A stretch of DNA of 64,000 nt from Polyangia bacterium (GTDB lineage Bacteria; Myxococcota_A; Polyangia; Nannocystales; Nannocystaceae): positions 62,001 through 126,000 of the forward strand of contig JAUHWG010000019.1 in the NCBI GenBank assembly GCA_030424595.1, given 5' to 3'. Every line of letters starts with the position of its first letter. Positions within the stretch are counted from its first letter, which is position 1. A program made the position numbers and the translations under genes. Shown here one piece after another: positions 28,401 to 36,688 of the stretch. The notes below the pieces were generated by a model that saw only the letters and a list, made by a program, of their open reading frames with translations, was not told the origin of the DNA and did no database searches.

Positions 28401-30674
28401 GCTCGCTCGCTGCGCCGCCTGGAGGTTCAGGCGGGCGAGGGTCTGCCGCTCCTCCCAGCCGTCGACGAGCGCGAGCGCCTGGTTCAGGTGACCGACGATC
28501 GTAAAGACCTCGACCTCGAGGGAGTCGATCGCGACGGAGTGGAGGAGGTGTCGGCCGATCCTGCGGTGGACCGCGGGCCGCTCGTCCTCGGGGATCTGGG
28601 CGTAGATCGCCTGTTGGATCCGGTCATGGGTGAAGCGGACCTCGAAGTCGGGGAGGACGTCGGAGTCGCTCTCGAACTCGAGGCTGAGGAGGGGGACCGC
28701 GTCGCCGATGGGGGTCAGGAAGCCTGACTGGAGGGCGGTCCAGATCGCCTGGATAACCGCCATCAGGGGCTGGTCGGCGGTCTTGACCGCGGTCTCGAGG
28801 TCGAAGCGGTTGCCGAGCGCAGAGGCGATCTTGAGGGTGTCTTGGACCTCCTCGGGCAGCTCGCGGACCTTCTGCGCCATCAGCTCGACGACGTTCGCGG
28901 TGATGTTGCGCTGGCGGATCTGCTCGAGGTCCCAGCGCCACGTGCCGCTCGCGGGATCGAGGGCGACGAGGCCGTCGTCGTGGAGGTGGCGGAGGAACTC
29001 GCCGATGAAGAAGGGGTTTCCGCCGGTCTTGTTGCTGAGGAGCTTCGCCAGCGGCCGAACCTCCGTCTCCGGGCTCTGGAGCGCGTCGCTGAGGAGGGCG
29101 ACGACGTGGTCGGGGCCCAGCGGCGCGAGGTCGACCTCGGTGATCGGGACGCCGCGCCGGCGGATCCGCTCGAGGGTCATCAGCAGCGGGTGCGAGACGT
29201 CGACCTCGTTGCTGCGGTGGGCGGAGACGATGAGCAGGTGACCGCTGGTGCTCGACGAGAGGAGCACCTCGAGGAGGTCGAGGGTGGCGTGGTCGGCCCA
29301 CTGGAGATCGTCGAGGAAGAGCACCAGCGGATGCTCGGCGCGGGTGAAGACCTCGATGAAGGCGCGGAAGGTCAGGTTGAAGCGGTTGTGGGCGTCCTCT
29401 GGGCGGAGCTCCGGGACGTCGGGCTGGGGCCCGACGATCAGCTCGATCTCTGGGATCACCCGGATCAGGACCTGTCCGTTGGGACCGAGCGCGTCGAGCA
29501 TCTTCTCGCGCCACACCTTGACCCCGGCGGGGGGCTCGGCGAGGAGCTGCCGGACCAGCGAGCGGAACGCCTGGAGGAGCGACGCGTAGGGGATGTTGCG
29601 GTTGAACTGGTCGAACTTGCCGGCGATGAAGAAGCCGCGGCTGCGGGTGATCGGGCCGTAGAGCTCGCGGACCAGGGCAGACTTGCCGATCCCCGGGGCG
29701 CCGGCGACGATCGCCAGCTCACAGGCGCCCGCGCTGACCCGCTCGAAGGCGGAGAGCATCGCCTCGAGCTCGGGCCCGCGGCCGTAGAGGGTCTCGGGGA
29801 TGCGCAGGCGATCGCTGATGTCGCGGGCGCCGAGGGTCTCTAGGCGGATCGGCTGGTCGCCCTTGGCGAGCTCGTGACAGCGGGCGATGTCGTGGTAGAG
29901 GCCGAGCGCTGACTGGTAGCGATCCTCGGCGTTCTTCGCCAGGAGCTTGAGGAGGATCTTGGCGAGGGTCTCGGGGGTGTCTGGGCGGGACTCGCGGGGA
30001 TCCGGGGGGAGCTTGGCGACGTGGCTGTGGACCAGCTCGAGCGGGTCCTCTGAGGTGAAGGGGGTCTCGCCGACGAGGAGCTCGTAGAGGGTGATCCCGA
30101 GGGAGTAGAGGTCGGCGCGGAGGTCGACCGTGCGGTTCATCCGGCCGGTCTGCTCAGGGGCGATGTAGGGGAGCGTGCCCTCGAGGACCGTGGGGTTGGA
30201 GAAGCTAGCGTTCGCCCGCGGCAGCAGGGTCGAGGCGCTGAAGTCGATCAGGGTGATCGCGCCGGTCGAGCGGTTGAGGGTGATGTTCGCCGGGTTGATG
30301 TCGCGGTGGATGATCAGGTTGTGATGAACCTTGGCGACGGAGTCGATGATCTTGAGCGCGAGCTGGAGGAACTCCGTCAGCCCGAGCTTGCCGCGGATGC
30401 CGAGCCGGTCGAGGGAGACGCCGCCGGCGTCGTCGAGGACCATCAACCAGTGATCACCCTGGCGCTCGAGCGAGCAGAGGTCGACGTTGCTCGAGACCTT
30501 GCGGTTGATCTCGTACTCCTGGCGGAAGGAGGCGAGGCGCTCCGGCGAGGGGTAGTCCTCGGCGAGCCGCTTGAGGATCACAGGTCGATCGTCGGCCAAC
30601 CGTTCGCCGCGCAGGACGACCGCGTTACTACCCTCATGCAGGGTCTCGAGCACTCGATAGCCGGTGAACATCAC
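25461..30674 (-). CDS. Giant fusion: Ser/Thr kinase - AAA ATPase - GAF - histidine kinase
   Basis: 1737 residues. An N-terminal eukaryote-like kinase (about 5-265) has catalytic HRDINPAN (Asp125) and DFSAST in place of DFG; the Gly loop EGSNAVVLRG is weak, as usual for this class. A predicted NTPase follows (about 300-560; Walker A GAPGIGKSAL, Walker B VLFLDDLQWAD), then a long helical TPR-like region (about 700-1250), a GAF domain (about 1290-1450), and a HisKA/HATPase pair (His1516 in TVAHDLKNPLG; NYISNALKYGG; DNGPGITP; HGLGLSIVKRI). There is no receiver domain. Such STK-HK hybrids are known from myxobacteria and cyanobacteria and probably link two kinds of phosphorylation. Soluble, no membrane segment. 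Confidence 0.9.
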   Translation of the reverse strand: MMFTGYRVLETLHEGSNAVVLRGERLADDRPVILKRLAEDYPSPERLASFRQEYEINRKVSSNVDLCSLERQGDHWLMVLDDAGGVSLDRLGIRGKLGLTEFLQLALKIIDSVAKVHHNLIIHRDINPANITLNRSTGAITLIDFSASTLLPRANASFSNPTVLEGTLPYIAPEQTGRMNRTVDLRADLYSLGITLYELLVGETPFTSEDPLELVHSHVAKLPPDPRESRPDTPETLAKILLKLLAKNAEDRYQSALGLYHDIARCHELAKGDQPIRLETLGARDISDRLRIPETLYGRGPELEAMLSAFERVSAGACELAIVAGAPGIGKSALVRELYGPITRSRGFFIAGKFDQFNRNIPYASLLQAFRSLVRQLLAEPPAGVKVWREKMLDALGPNGQVLIRVIPEIELIVGPQPDVPELRPEDAHNRFNLTFRAFIEVFTRAEHPLVLFLDDLQWADHATLDLLEVLLSSSTSGHLLIVSAHRSNEVDVSHPLLMTLERIRRRGVPITEVDLAPLGPDHVVALLSDALQSPETEVRPLAKLLSNKTGGNPFFIGEFLRHLHDDGLVALDPASGTWRWDLEQIRQRNITANVVELMAQKVRELPEEVQDTLKIASALGNRFDLETAVKTADQPLMAVIQAIWTALQSGFLTPIGDAVPLLSLEFESDSDVLPDFEVRFTHDRIQQAIYAQIPEDERPAVHRRIGRHLLHSVAIDSLEVEVFTIVGHLNQALALVDGWEERQTLARLNLQAAQRASDASAFSAALDYYRIGADSVGEEGWSSDHELTFALNLGAAQSACMTGAYEDMEARTELLTAQAADVLERAKIQEVLIQAKTIQLDLPQALELAISLLRDLGVRLPRSPGKLDVLTAVVRAKAALAGKRLESLSDLPQATDPRVLAQIEVMGGVISASYRSNPDSFILIALAMLKLSVRYGNTPASGFAYACYALILAGPIGDFAGARRLVPVCDEMLEWPMTRPYKAKTLFALGTFVLSWSEHPGVCADRLFDGYVSGLEVGDLEFASHCGYIRSYFLLRAAENLVDLKTDLEQMADALAPLGQGRAAELCELYLQVANNLRGESADPKALLSERFDIQANLRESYRLRDTRAIVEACLQKTYVLVVFGDYQAARETVARIPEHLDDLPGFPPAAESRFFDALLTLRELPELRGWGRRRALARVRANLAKLAKWGESAPHSYLHHRHLIEAELARFEGRDRDARPAYDRALAAATEQRMLRDQGLIAEMAADFYQSGGFEELARHFLRLSHRAYLRWGALAKTAALERAHPHLVAKASASISRSATVHATVALSSTLDLTSVLRASQAISREIVPGRLLAALIKMVLESAGADRGLLLQSRDEGWRVTVEGRATSDGTAVDFDVDADTDALPLSMLHYVARTREAVVRDINQNSDNFSDDPYLAKHPIRSILCMPLVNQSRLVGVLYLENSISDGAFYEARFSFLQMLASQMATSLENADLFANLERKVEQRTAELSETNDQLTASNLELDAFARTVAHDLKNPLGTIEGYARYLLDDIDDIDKEETVEVLERIAQTGDQSVRIVNEILLLASVRKGAVQMQPIAMGAVVDGALGRLDAMTKEYSAVIRRPKSWPAALGHAPWVEEIWANYISNALKYGGRPPIVEVGADVLEDTSIRFWVRDNGPGITPEEQRQVFGEFARLEGARADGHGLGLSIVKRIADRLDGTIGLTSELGVGSVFFFTLPAVPTSPAATDEPAP

Positions 30675-31031
30675 GACAGCGACGGGGGGCCGTCAGCATC
30701 GTAAGCCGCCGAGTCTTCACTTCACAGCCTCGATGATCGACGTTCGATTCTGGGCCTCCGTCGCCTGGCGATGATGATGGACGACTTCGCCCGTCGCAGG
30801 CGTTGACGTCATCATCGTCGTGACCGGAAACGCCCATCGCCAAGAGCCGTCGCGGCCGCCTCCGCGGGCGGCCAGCGCGGGGTCGTGGGCTCAACTCTCG
30901 GGCGCTCGCGCGGCGGCCTCGTCTGGGGTCTGCTCGCATGGAAGGTCCGCAGCTGCGTCATCGTCGGGACCGATGAGGAGGCCTGCTTGCATGCGCAAGG
31001 GCAGGGTTTGGCGGCCTCGCCTCGCAGGGAT
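30675..31031. other. Intergenic region upstream of the giant kinase
   Basis: 357 bp between two minus-strand genes. It holds a loose inverted repeat around gatgatgatgg (30773) and gtcatcatcgtc (30807), presumably part of the kinase gene control region. No gene or clear terminator seen. Confidence 0.5.
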
Positions 31032-33131
31032 CTAGCGGAGAAACGAGAGATCCTCGAGGTCGCCGTGAACGTCGGCGAAGAGCTCGTCGTGCAGGGCGTC
31101 GATGCGCTGCTGCGGCTCGCGAGTGATCGCCTCGCGGATGCTGTCGAGCGCTCCGTCACGGTCGCCGAGGAGGAGGCGCGCCGCGGCGCGCCAGTAGTGG
31201 AGATCAGCGTCGTTCGGGCGATGGCGCAGGAGATCGAGGGCGCGCGAGTCGAGCTGGGCGGCGAGCGCCAGGGCGGCGGTCTCGTCACCGGCGCAGACGC
31301 AGACGCGGGTCCGGAGGCCGATCACCGAGAGCTGGTCCTTCTTCCCGGTCGCGACCTCGGCGGCCCGGTCGAGGGTCTGGAGGGCCTCGTCGAGGTCGTC
31401 GTTTCGCCGGTACGTCTCGGCGAGGTTGAGCCAGGCGATCAGGTAGCTCCCGTCGCTGCGGAGCGCCATCTGGAGCGCCGCGACCGCGTTGTCGAAGTCG
31501 CCCAGCTCGAGCAGGGCGACGCCCTTCTCACCGTAGTCCCAGTGGTCGCCGCCGAGGGCGATCGATCGCTCGAAGAGGTCGAGCGCGCGGAGGTGGTAGC
31601 CGAGGTCGCGGGCGATGATCCCGAGGTTGTAGCTGGCGACGTGATCCCGCAGGGCGATGGCGCCGGGGAAGAGCTGGAGCTCCTCCCGGCCGCGCCAACG
31701 CTCGATGAAGAGATCGCGCTCGTCGCCCGAGAGGGAGTCCGGGTGGAGGTCGAGGGTGTGGAGCTTGTCGGCGAGGAGGGCCGACTCGACCAGGGCGGGG
31801 AGGAAGTCCCGCGGGTACTCGCCGCCGAGGAGGGTCAGGTGTCGCAGCTCCGGCATCGTCTCGCCGCGGAGGATCGGCGACAGAGCGCTGAGGTAGCCCT
31901 GGTCCGGCGCCATCGAGAACGAGAGGCGGACGACGGTGTCCCAGGGCGCGGCGGTGAGGGCCTCGAGCTCGGCGGTGGTCATCGCCGCGAGGTGGATCGC
32001 CGCGGGCTTGTGCGAGCGCAGGGCGGCGATCCGCCAGGTCGGGTGACGTTGTGGGCGCGGCGCGTCGAGCTTCGGCCGGGCTTCGACCGGGCCCGGCGAG
32101 CCGTCCTCGTCCGGATCAGGCCCATCCTCGGACGTCGTCGACGGGGCTTCATCGGCGGGGGCGACCGCGAGCTGGGGGCCGCTTCGCTGGGCGGCGTGCG
32201 CCGCCGTGATCTCCGCGAGGAGGGGCCGCTTCAGCGCCCGATAGGCTGCGCTCAGGAGCTGGGCGGCGTGGGTCCGGTGTGGTTCGCGCAGGCCGCAGGC
32301 CCACAGCTCCTTGCCGACGAGCAGCGTCGTCGCGGGGAAACCATCGCCCAGCGCGGCTTCGCCGAGGTCGACGAGGTGATGGGGATCGCTAGCACGTGTC
32401 TCTTGGCGCAGGCCGGCAGGCGACGCGGGGAGCGGTCGGTAGAGGCGCCGCGGCGCGAGGAGGCCGATCCCGTCGGCGGTCGGCGCGAGCGGACGCCTCG
32501 GCGAGCGGGCGCGCTCGACATAGGCCTCGAGGTAGGCGGCGCCGGTCTCCTCGCGGGGCGGCGGCGAGGCAGCGGCGAGCTCCGCCCGCAGCTGGTCGAT
32601 GCGCTGAAGCTCGCCGCGACGGGGGCCTCGCGCCTGGGCGTCGACGAGGCGTCGCTCGAGAACTGTCCGGAGGGCCAGAAGCAGGGACTCGCCGAGGAGC
32701 TCGAGGGTCTGCGGGGCGTCGCCTTGGGCGCAGACGAGCGGCGAACGCCGGCCGGGATCGTCGAAGTAGTAGCCGAGGCGAGCTCCTCCGTCCGCGGCGG
32801 TCGCGAGCGCGAGGAACTCGGGGGGATCGAGCGGCGCTCGGTGTCTCAGGTGGGGCATCGCTCGGGGCCCACGCGGCGCTCGGGCGCTGCGCTCCGCGAG
32901 ATGCTCGAAGGGCCCGCGCAGGGTCAGGCCGAGGGCGTCGGCGAAGGCGGCGAGCGGTCGGCTCGGACGGATCGTTCGCACGATCTCCCAGACCGTGAAG
33001 AGGTCGTCGGGGAGGGCGACCGAGTAGATCTCGGCGAGTCGCGCTCTGTCGTCGGCGATCTCCATTGCGCTCGCTGCCGGGCTTGACTCCCGTTCCTTGG
33101 ACGCAGGCTTGCTGGCTCTCCGGGTCGCCAT
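31032..33131 (-). CDS. HPF1/DUF2228-like N-terminus fused to TPR protein
   Basis: 699 residues from the ATG of MATRRASK. The first about 165 residues contain ALPDDLFTVWEIVR, FADALGLTLRGPFEHL and LRHRAPLDPPEFLAL, then GYYFDD: the order and wording recall DUF2228, the family of histone PARylation factor 1, whose bacterial members are poorly studied. The rest is an Ala/Arg-rich middle, a linker rich in Asp/Pro/Glu (about 345-385), a repeat-like region (LRHLTLLGGEYPRDFLPAL), and TPR units (about 500-640; SYNLGIIARDLGYHLRALDL, AWLNLAETYRRNDDLDEALQ). Cytoplasmic. The DUF2228 link is my reading of motifs and needs a profile search; TPR content is clear. Confidence 0.7.
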   Translation of the reverse strand: MATRRASKPASKERESSPAASAMEIADDRARLAEIYSVALPDDLFTVWEIVRTIRPSRPLAAFADALGLTLRGPFEHLAERSARAPRGPRAMPHLRHRAPLDPPEFLALATAADGGARLGYYFDDPGRRSPLVCAQGDAPQTLELLGESLLLALRTVLERRLVDAQARGPRRGELQRIDQLRAELAAASPPPREETGAAYLEAYVERARSPRRPLAPTADGIGLLAPRRLYRPLPASPAGLRQETRASDPHHLVDLGEAALGDGFPATTLLVGKELWACGLREPHRTHAAQLLSAAYRALKRPLLAEITAAHAAQRSGPQLAVAPADEAPSTTSEDGPDPDEDGSPGPVEARPKLDAPRPQRHPTWRIAALRSHKPAAIHLAAMTTAELEALTAAPWDTVVRLSFSMAPDQGYLSALSPILRGETMPELRHLTLLGGEYPRDFLPALVESALLADKLHTLDLHPDSLSGDERDLFIERWRGREELQLFPGAIALRDHVASYNLGIIARDLGYHLRALDLFERSIALGGDHWDYGEKGVALLELGDFDNAVAALQMALRSDGSYLIAWLNLAETYRRNDDLDEALQTLDRAAEVATGKKDQLSVIGLRTRVCVCAGDETAALALAAQLDSRALDLLRHRPNDADLHYWRAAARLLLGDRDGALDSIREAITREPQQRIDALHDELFADVHGDLEDLSFLR

Positions 33132-33300
33132 GGTCGAACCGGCCGACCTTAGAGGCTGAGACCTCTGCGGTCGAAAAAAGGGCGTGAACGGGCGCCGCGT
33201 GGTCTGCGAAAGTCGCGCATTCTCGCCGTTGTGGGGTCGTGAACCCGCGTGACATGGGCTCAGGGCAACGCGCCCCCTCGGCGCGTCGGGACACGCGCTG

Positions 33301-33720
33301 CTAGAGACGATCCGAGGCGAGCCCGACCGAGGGCACACCGGAGGCGTGCGCGGCCGCCATCACCCGGATGACCTTGCCGTAGGACACCTTGGGATCGGCG
33401 TCGATCGCCACGCGAGCGTCGTTCTGCAGCTTCTTGTTGGCCTTGAGCTGCTCGACCATCGCGTCGTAGTCGTCGCTCAGGTCAGCCTCGCCGAGCTTCG
33501 CCTTGCCGGCGGCGTCGATCGAGATGAGGAGCATCGCGTCGGGGTCGCTCGGGCTCTGCTGGGGAGCCTCAGCCGGCACGTTGATCGGCATCTGCGCGTT
33601 CTGCTGCGGCGTCGCGACCATGAAGATGATCAGCAACGAGAGGAGGACGTCGACCATCGGCGTTACGTTGATGTCCGCGACTGCACCGCTGGTGTCGTCG
33701 CTTGCTGCTCCGCCTGCCAT
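33301..33720 (-). CDS. ExbD/TolR biopolymer transport protein
   Basis: 139 residues. ADINVTPMVDVLLSLLIIFMVATP is split here by the family's conserved Asp (MVDVLL) within the single transmembrane helix; the periplasmic domain follows (VAIDADPKVSYGKVIRVMAA). ExbD/TolR works with ExbB/TolQ to convert proton flow into force; no exbB is in the window, so the partner is elsewhere. TAGCCT lies 10 nt before the ATG. A large periplasmic Pro/Gln segment (PAEAPQQSPSDPD) follows the helix. It is divergent from the Cys-rich lipoprotein gene. Confidence 0.9.
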   Translation of the reverse strand: MAGGAASDDTSGAVADINVTPMVDVLLSLLIIFMVATPQQNAQMPINVPAEAPQQSPSDPDAMLLISIDAAGKAKLGEADLSDDYDAMVEQLKANKKLQNDARVAIDADPKVSYGKVIRVMAAAHASGVPSVGLASDRL

Positions 33721-33867
33721 ACGCCGCGCAAGGCTAGCCGGCTGTAGGGCGGACGACAAGAAGGATGCGCGTCCTGTGGACCACATCTGTGGGCGTCTGC
33801 GTGAGGGGCGCGCTGGGTGTGCTCAGAATCACTATCGCGCGTTGGGCGCGAATCGTAGTATCCGCCT

Positions 33868-34917
33868 ATGCGCCGCTTTACTTCCTCTACTACGTGGCTC
33901 GCCGCCTCGTCCCTTGGTCTTTGGCTGGGCCTCGCCGGTTGCTCCGGGGATGACACGGGCGGAACCGACACGACGACCAGCGCCTCGACCGATCCGACGA
34001 CGGGCACCTCGACCGATCCGACGGGCACCGCGACCGATCCGACGGCGACGACCGATCCGACGTCGACCACCGCTCCGACGTCGACCACCTCGGAGACGAC
34101 GTCGACGACCGATCCGTCGACGACCGATCCGTCGACGACCGATCCGTCGACGACCGAGCCGACGACGACCGATCCGACGAGCGACAGCGACACCGGCGAC
34201 GGTGTCTGCGGTGACGGCGAGATCCAGGGCGACGAGGTCTGCGACGACGGCAACACGAAGACGGAGGCGCCCTCCAACGGCGAGGTGCCGCACAGCTACG
34301 GCGACGGCGACTGCCTCGACGCCTGCGACCTCCTGGCGCCGACCTGCGGCGACGGTGTCGTCGACGCCGGCGAGGAGTGCGACGACGGCAACGACGACTC
34401 GCAGGACGAGTGCACCACCTCGTGCACGATCAACGACGGCGGCTTTGACTCGCCCTGCGTCCGTGACTGTGGCGGCATGTGCGACGCCAACGACGTGCTC
34501 GCCGGCGAGATCGTCGGCTGCGAGAACGTCACCGCCCCCGCCGGCGCCGAGAAGGTCTGCTTCGACAGCGGCCACGTGAAGCTGCTCAACATCATCGATC
34601 GCAAGATCTACTTCGCCGAGGGCAGCTGCATGGTCGCCGCCCAGAAGTGCGAGGGCGTCTTCTGCCCCGGGTACGTGACCTTCGGCGACTACGACAAATT
34701 CAGCGATTGCCCCGCCGGCACCGCGCTCGCCGACCGGGTCACCGAAGAGGGCGGCGTGAAGGTCTCGACCAAGGTCTGCCACAAGACCTGCGAGTCCGAC
34801 AGCGACTGCCGCTGGAACGGCCACGATGACTTCTGGAAGCAGCCCGGCCAGTTCCGCTGTCAGGCGACGCCGGACTCCAACAACGTCAAGATCTGCGCAG
34901 ACGCCCAGAACTTCTAG
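33868..34917 (+). CDS. Lipoprotein with Thr/Asp/Pro linker and DUF4215 Cys repeats
   Basis: 349 residues; TAGTAT lies 6 nt before the ATG. Signal peptide with lipobox LAGC (Cys25), then about 85 residues of Thr/Ser/Asp/Pro repeats (TDPTTGTSTDPT type) that act as a stalk, two DUF4215/Myxococcus Cys-rich repeats (CGDGEIQGDEVCDDGN and CGDGVVDAGEECDDGN), and a Cys-rich C-terminal domain. Such surface lipoproteins are abundant in Nannocystineae; the role is unknown. A strong terminator follows 34 bp after the stop. Confidence 0.88.
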   Translation: MRRFTSSTTWLAASSLGLWLGLAGCSGDDTGGTDTTTSASTDPTTGTSTDPTGTATDPTATTDPTSTTAPTSTTSETTSTTDPSTTDPSTTDPSTTEPTTTDPTSDSDTGDGVCGDGEIQGDEVCDDGNTKTEAPSNGEVPHSYGDGDCLDACDLLAPTCGDGVVDAGEECDDGNDDSQDECTTSCTINDGGFDSPCVRDCGGMCDANDVLAGEIVGCENVTAPAGAEKVCFDSGHVKLLNIIDRKIYFAEGSCMVAAQKCEGVFCPGYVTFGDYDKFSDCPAGTALADRVTEEGGVKVSTKVCHKTCESDSDCRWNGHDDFWKQPGQFRCQATPDSNNVKICADAQNF

Positions 34918-34951
34918 TCGCGGCGGGGGCCCGCCCCCCGCCAAGGAGAGA

Positions 34952-34982
34952 GCCCTCGCCGTTCAGCCCGGCGAGGGCTTTT
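34952..34982. terminator. Rho-independent terminator (bidirectional position)
   Basis: Perfect 10-bp stem gccctcgccg / cggcgagggc with a 7-nt loop and TTTT after it. It lies between the convergent lipoprotein and sigma-factor genes. Confidence 0.85.
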
Positions 34983-35032
34983 CATCTTCACTGCTGCTTT
35001 GGCCGTCTCTCCGGCGCTCTTGCCAGGGTCTC

Positions 35033-35659
35033 CTACGACGAGGCCTCGCCGAGGCGCTCGCGGAGGTCCTTCGCCCAGCCGTCGAAGTCGCCGATCGTGC
35101 TCTGGAGGAGCGCCTTCGAGGAGGCGAGCTCGGCCATGATCGCGTCGAGGCGGTGGCGGGCCCGCTGGAGCCGGCGCTTGATCGTCCCGGTCGGCGTCTC
35201 GAGGATCACGGAGATCTCAGGGATCGGCAGCTCCTCCCAGTAGAAGAGCTCCAGGGCGACCTGCATGTCGACGGGGAGGCGGCGCAGCGCTCGGAGGAGG
35301 AGCTCCTGCTCCTGCTGCATCGCGATCAGGCGGGTCGGCGAGGGCCCGTGGATGTCGGCGATCGAGCGCTCGCCCAGCGGCGCCTCCTTGGGCGCCCGGC
35401 GCTGACGCTGGCGCAGGTGATCGTAGAGGCGCTTGCGGGCGATCGCGAAGAGGAAGGTGCGAAAGCTCGAGTCGCCGCGAAAGTTCTCGCGCGCTTTGAG
35501 ACAGGCGACGAAGGTCTGTTGGGTCAGGTCGTCGGCGGCGTCGTCGACCTTGTTGCGGAAGAAGCGGAAGATCGAGGTGAAGTGGCGGCCAAAGAGGGTC
35601 CGCCCGGCGGCCACGTCGCCGTCGCCCCAGGCCTGGAGGAGGTCGCGATCGCTGATCAC
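35033..35659 (-). CDS. ECF-type sigma-70 factor
   Basis: 208 residues from the GTG at 35659. Region 2 is clear (FRNKVDDAADDLTQQTFVACL, cut here across the helix; FRTFLFAIARKRLYDHLR), and region 4 has LPVDMQVALELFYWEELPIP followed by the helix-turn-helix end GTIKRRLQRARHRL. No anti-sigma gene follows; the C-terminal extension (SKALLQSTIGDFDGWAKDL) may be regulatory. The GTG is preferred to the ATG at 35713 because TATCAT lies 6 nt before it, with CTGACG 17 nt further upstream as a plausible -35. Two direct CGACAACGCT repeats lie in the promoter. Confidence 0.88.
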   Translation of the reverse strand: MISDRDLLQAWGDGDVAAGRTLFGRHFTSIFRFFRNKVDDAADDLTQQTFVACLKARENFRGDSSFRTFLFAIARKRLYDHLRQRQRRAPKEAPLGERSIADIHGPSPTRLIAMQQEQELLLRALRRLPVDMQVALELFYWEELPIPEISVILETPTGTIKRRLQRARHRLDAIMAELASSKALLQSTIGDFDGWAKDLRERLGEASS

Positions 35660-35665
35660 GGGGCG

Positions 35666-35671
35666 ATGATA
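35666..35671 (-). promoter_or_regulatory. -10 element (TATCAT) before sigma-factor gene
   Basis: TATCAT, 6 nt before the GTG, with CTGACG 17 nt upstream. It is the only one of the start-adjacent boxes here with a convincing -35-like partner apart from the one at 53916. Confidence 0.5.
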
Positions 35672-35923
35672 GCGTTGTCGAGCCGGCCCGTCAGCGTTGT
35701 CGGTCCGGCTCATCGACCACGCTTCGCGCCTCGATCACGTCGGCCACGCCGTGCTCTTCGACCCCGCGGGCGCTTCGGCCCTGTCGCCGCGGGAGGGCGG
35801 TTGTGGGCGTGCGACGAGGTCGGGCTCCGAAATCACGGGCGCCGGGAACCTCCTGGCGACCTCGCTGTCAGTGATCGGGAGGACCCCGCTGCGAAGGCTC
35901 GCGGCCGGGGAGACGGGTGAGCT

Positions 35924-36463
35924 ATGTCGAAGAAGAAGCCGAAGAAGAGAGGCGTGGGGACGGCGGTCGAGGCCAACCTCCTGCCGGTCATGAACATCAT
36001 GTTCCTGCTGATCCCCGCGCTCTTGATGGCGATGGAGTTCGCGTCGATGGCGGCGATCCCGGTCTCGCCGCCGCAGCACGCGGCGATGAGCGAGGACCCG
36101 ACGACGCCGCCGGACCGAGAGATGGAGGTGCGGGTGACGGTCGCGAGCGACGGGATCACCGTCGCGGCGACCGGCGCGGAGGTGGTCGCCGGCCTCGCGG
36201 AGGCCCGTGAGGCCGCGCTGTCGATGATCGCCCGGACCGGCGAGGGCGACGCGGATTACGACTTCGCGGCCCTGACCGCCCTCGCGGCGCAGCTCAAGGC
36301 GAGCTCACCGGAGACCTCGAAGGTGATCCTCACGGCGGAGGGGGATGTCCACCTCCAGACGCTGATCTACACGATGGACGCCCTGCGCGGGCCCTCCTGC
36401 TCGATGGGGAAGGGCAATCCCGACGGGTGTCTGCTCTGGCGTCCGGTCCTGCGGGCGACGTGA
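35924..36463 (+). CDS. ExbD-like membrane protein
   Basis: 179 residues. A lysine-rich cytoplasmic start (KKKPKKRG), then one helix LLPVMNIMFLLIPALLMAME with the position of the ExbD Asp taken by Asn (VMNIMF), and a periplasmic domain VRVTVASDGITVAATGAEV followed by Ala-rich helices and a Cys-containing end (GPSCSMGKGNPDGC). This is the plan of divergent ExbD/TolR homologues; loss of the membrane Asp would argue against proton coupling. GGTGAG is close before the ATG. Confidence 0.75.
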   Translation: MSKKKPKKRGVGTAVEANLLPVMNIMFLLIPALLMAMEFASMAAIPVSPPQHAAMSEDPTTPPDREMEVRVTVASDGITVAATGAEVVAGLAEAREAALSMIARTGEGDADYDFAALTALAAQLKASSPETSKVILTAEGDVHLQTLIYTMDALRGPSCSMGKGNPDGCLLWRPVLRAT

Positions 36464-36604
36464 TTCAGGTCCGACGTTGATCCTGGCCGCGATCGCCCCG
36501 CGCCGGCTCCTCTCCCCCCTTTTCTTCTCCTGCCCGCGAGACGGGGAGGTCGTCCTGGATGGGGATCGGCTCGACCGCTTGTCGGCGTCGGTCCGGGCTT
36601 GCTG

Positions 36605-36658
36605 GCGAGAGGTGGGGCGAGAGGAGGTGCGAGAGGAGGTGCGAGAGGTGGGGCGAGA
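36605..36658. repeat. 12-bp tandem repeat, about 4.5 copies
   Basis: gcgagaggaggt / gcgagaggtggg units between the ExbD-like and beta-propeller genes, ending about 20 bp before the TAGGCT box of the latter. Confidence 0.85.
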
Positions 36659-36677
36659 GCTCGGGCAGGTTGTAGGG

Positions 36678-36683
36678 TAGGCT
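36678..36683 (+). promoter_or_regulatory. -10 element (TAGGCT) before PQQ-type lipoprotein gene
   Basis: TAGGCT with 5 nt to the GTG at 36689. The identical hexamer precedes the starts at 21224 (minus), 38626 and 53928. Confidence 0.5.
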
Positions 36684-36688
36684 AGGCC

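Noticed and set aside
27000..32900. Long plus-strand frames rich in Glu/Val/Asp/Gly opposite the kinase and TPR genes
   Set aside because: Their composition is that of antisense translation of high-GC3 genes; the minus strand carries intact catalytic motifs.
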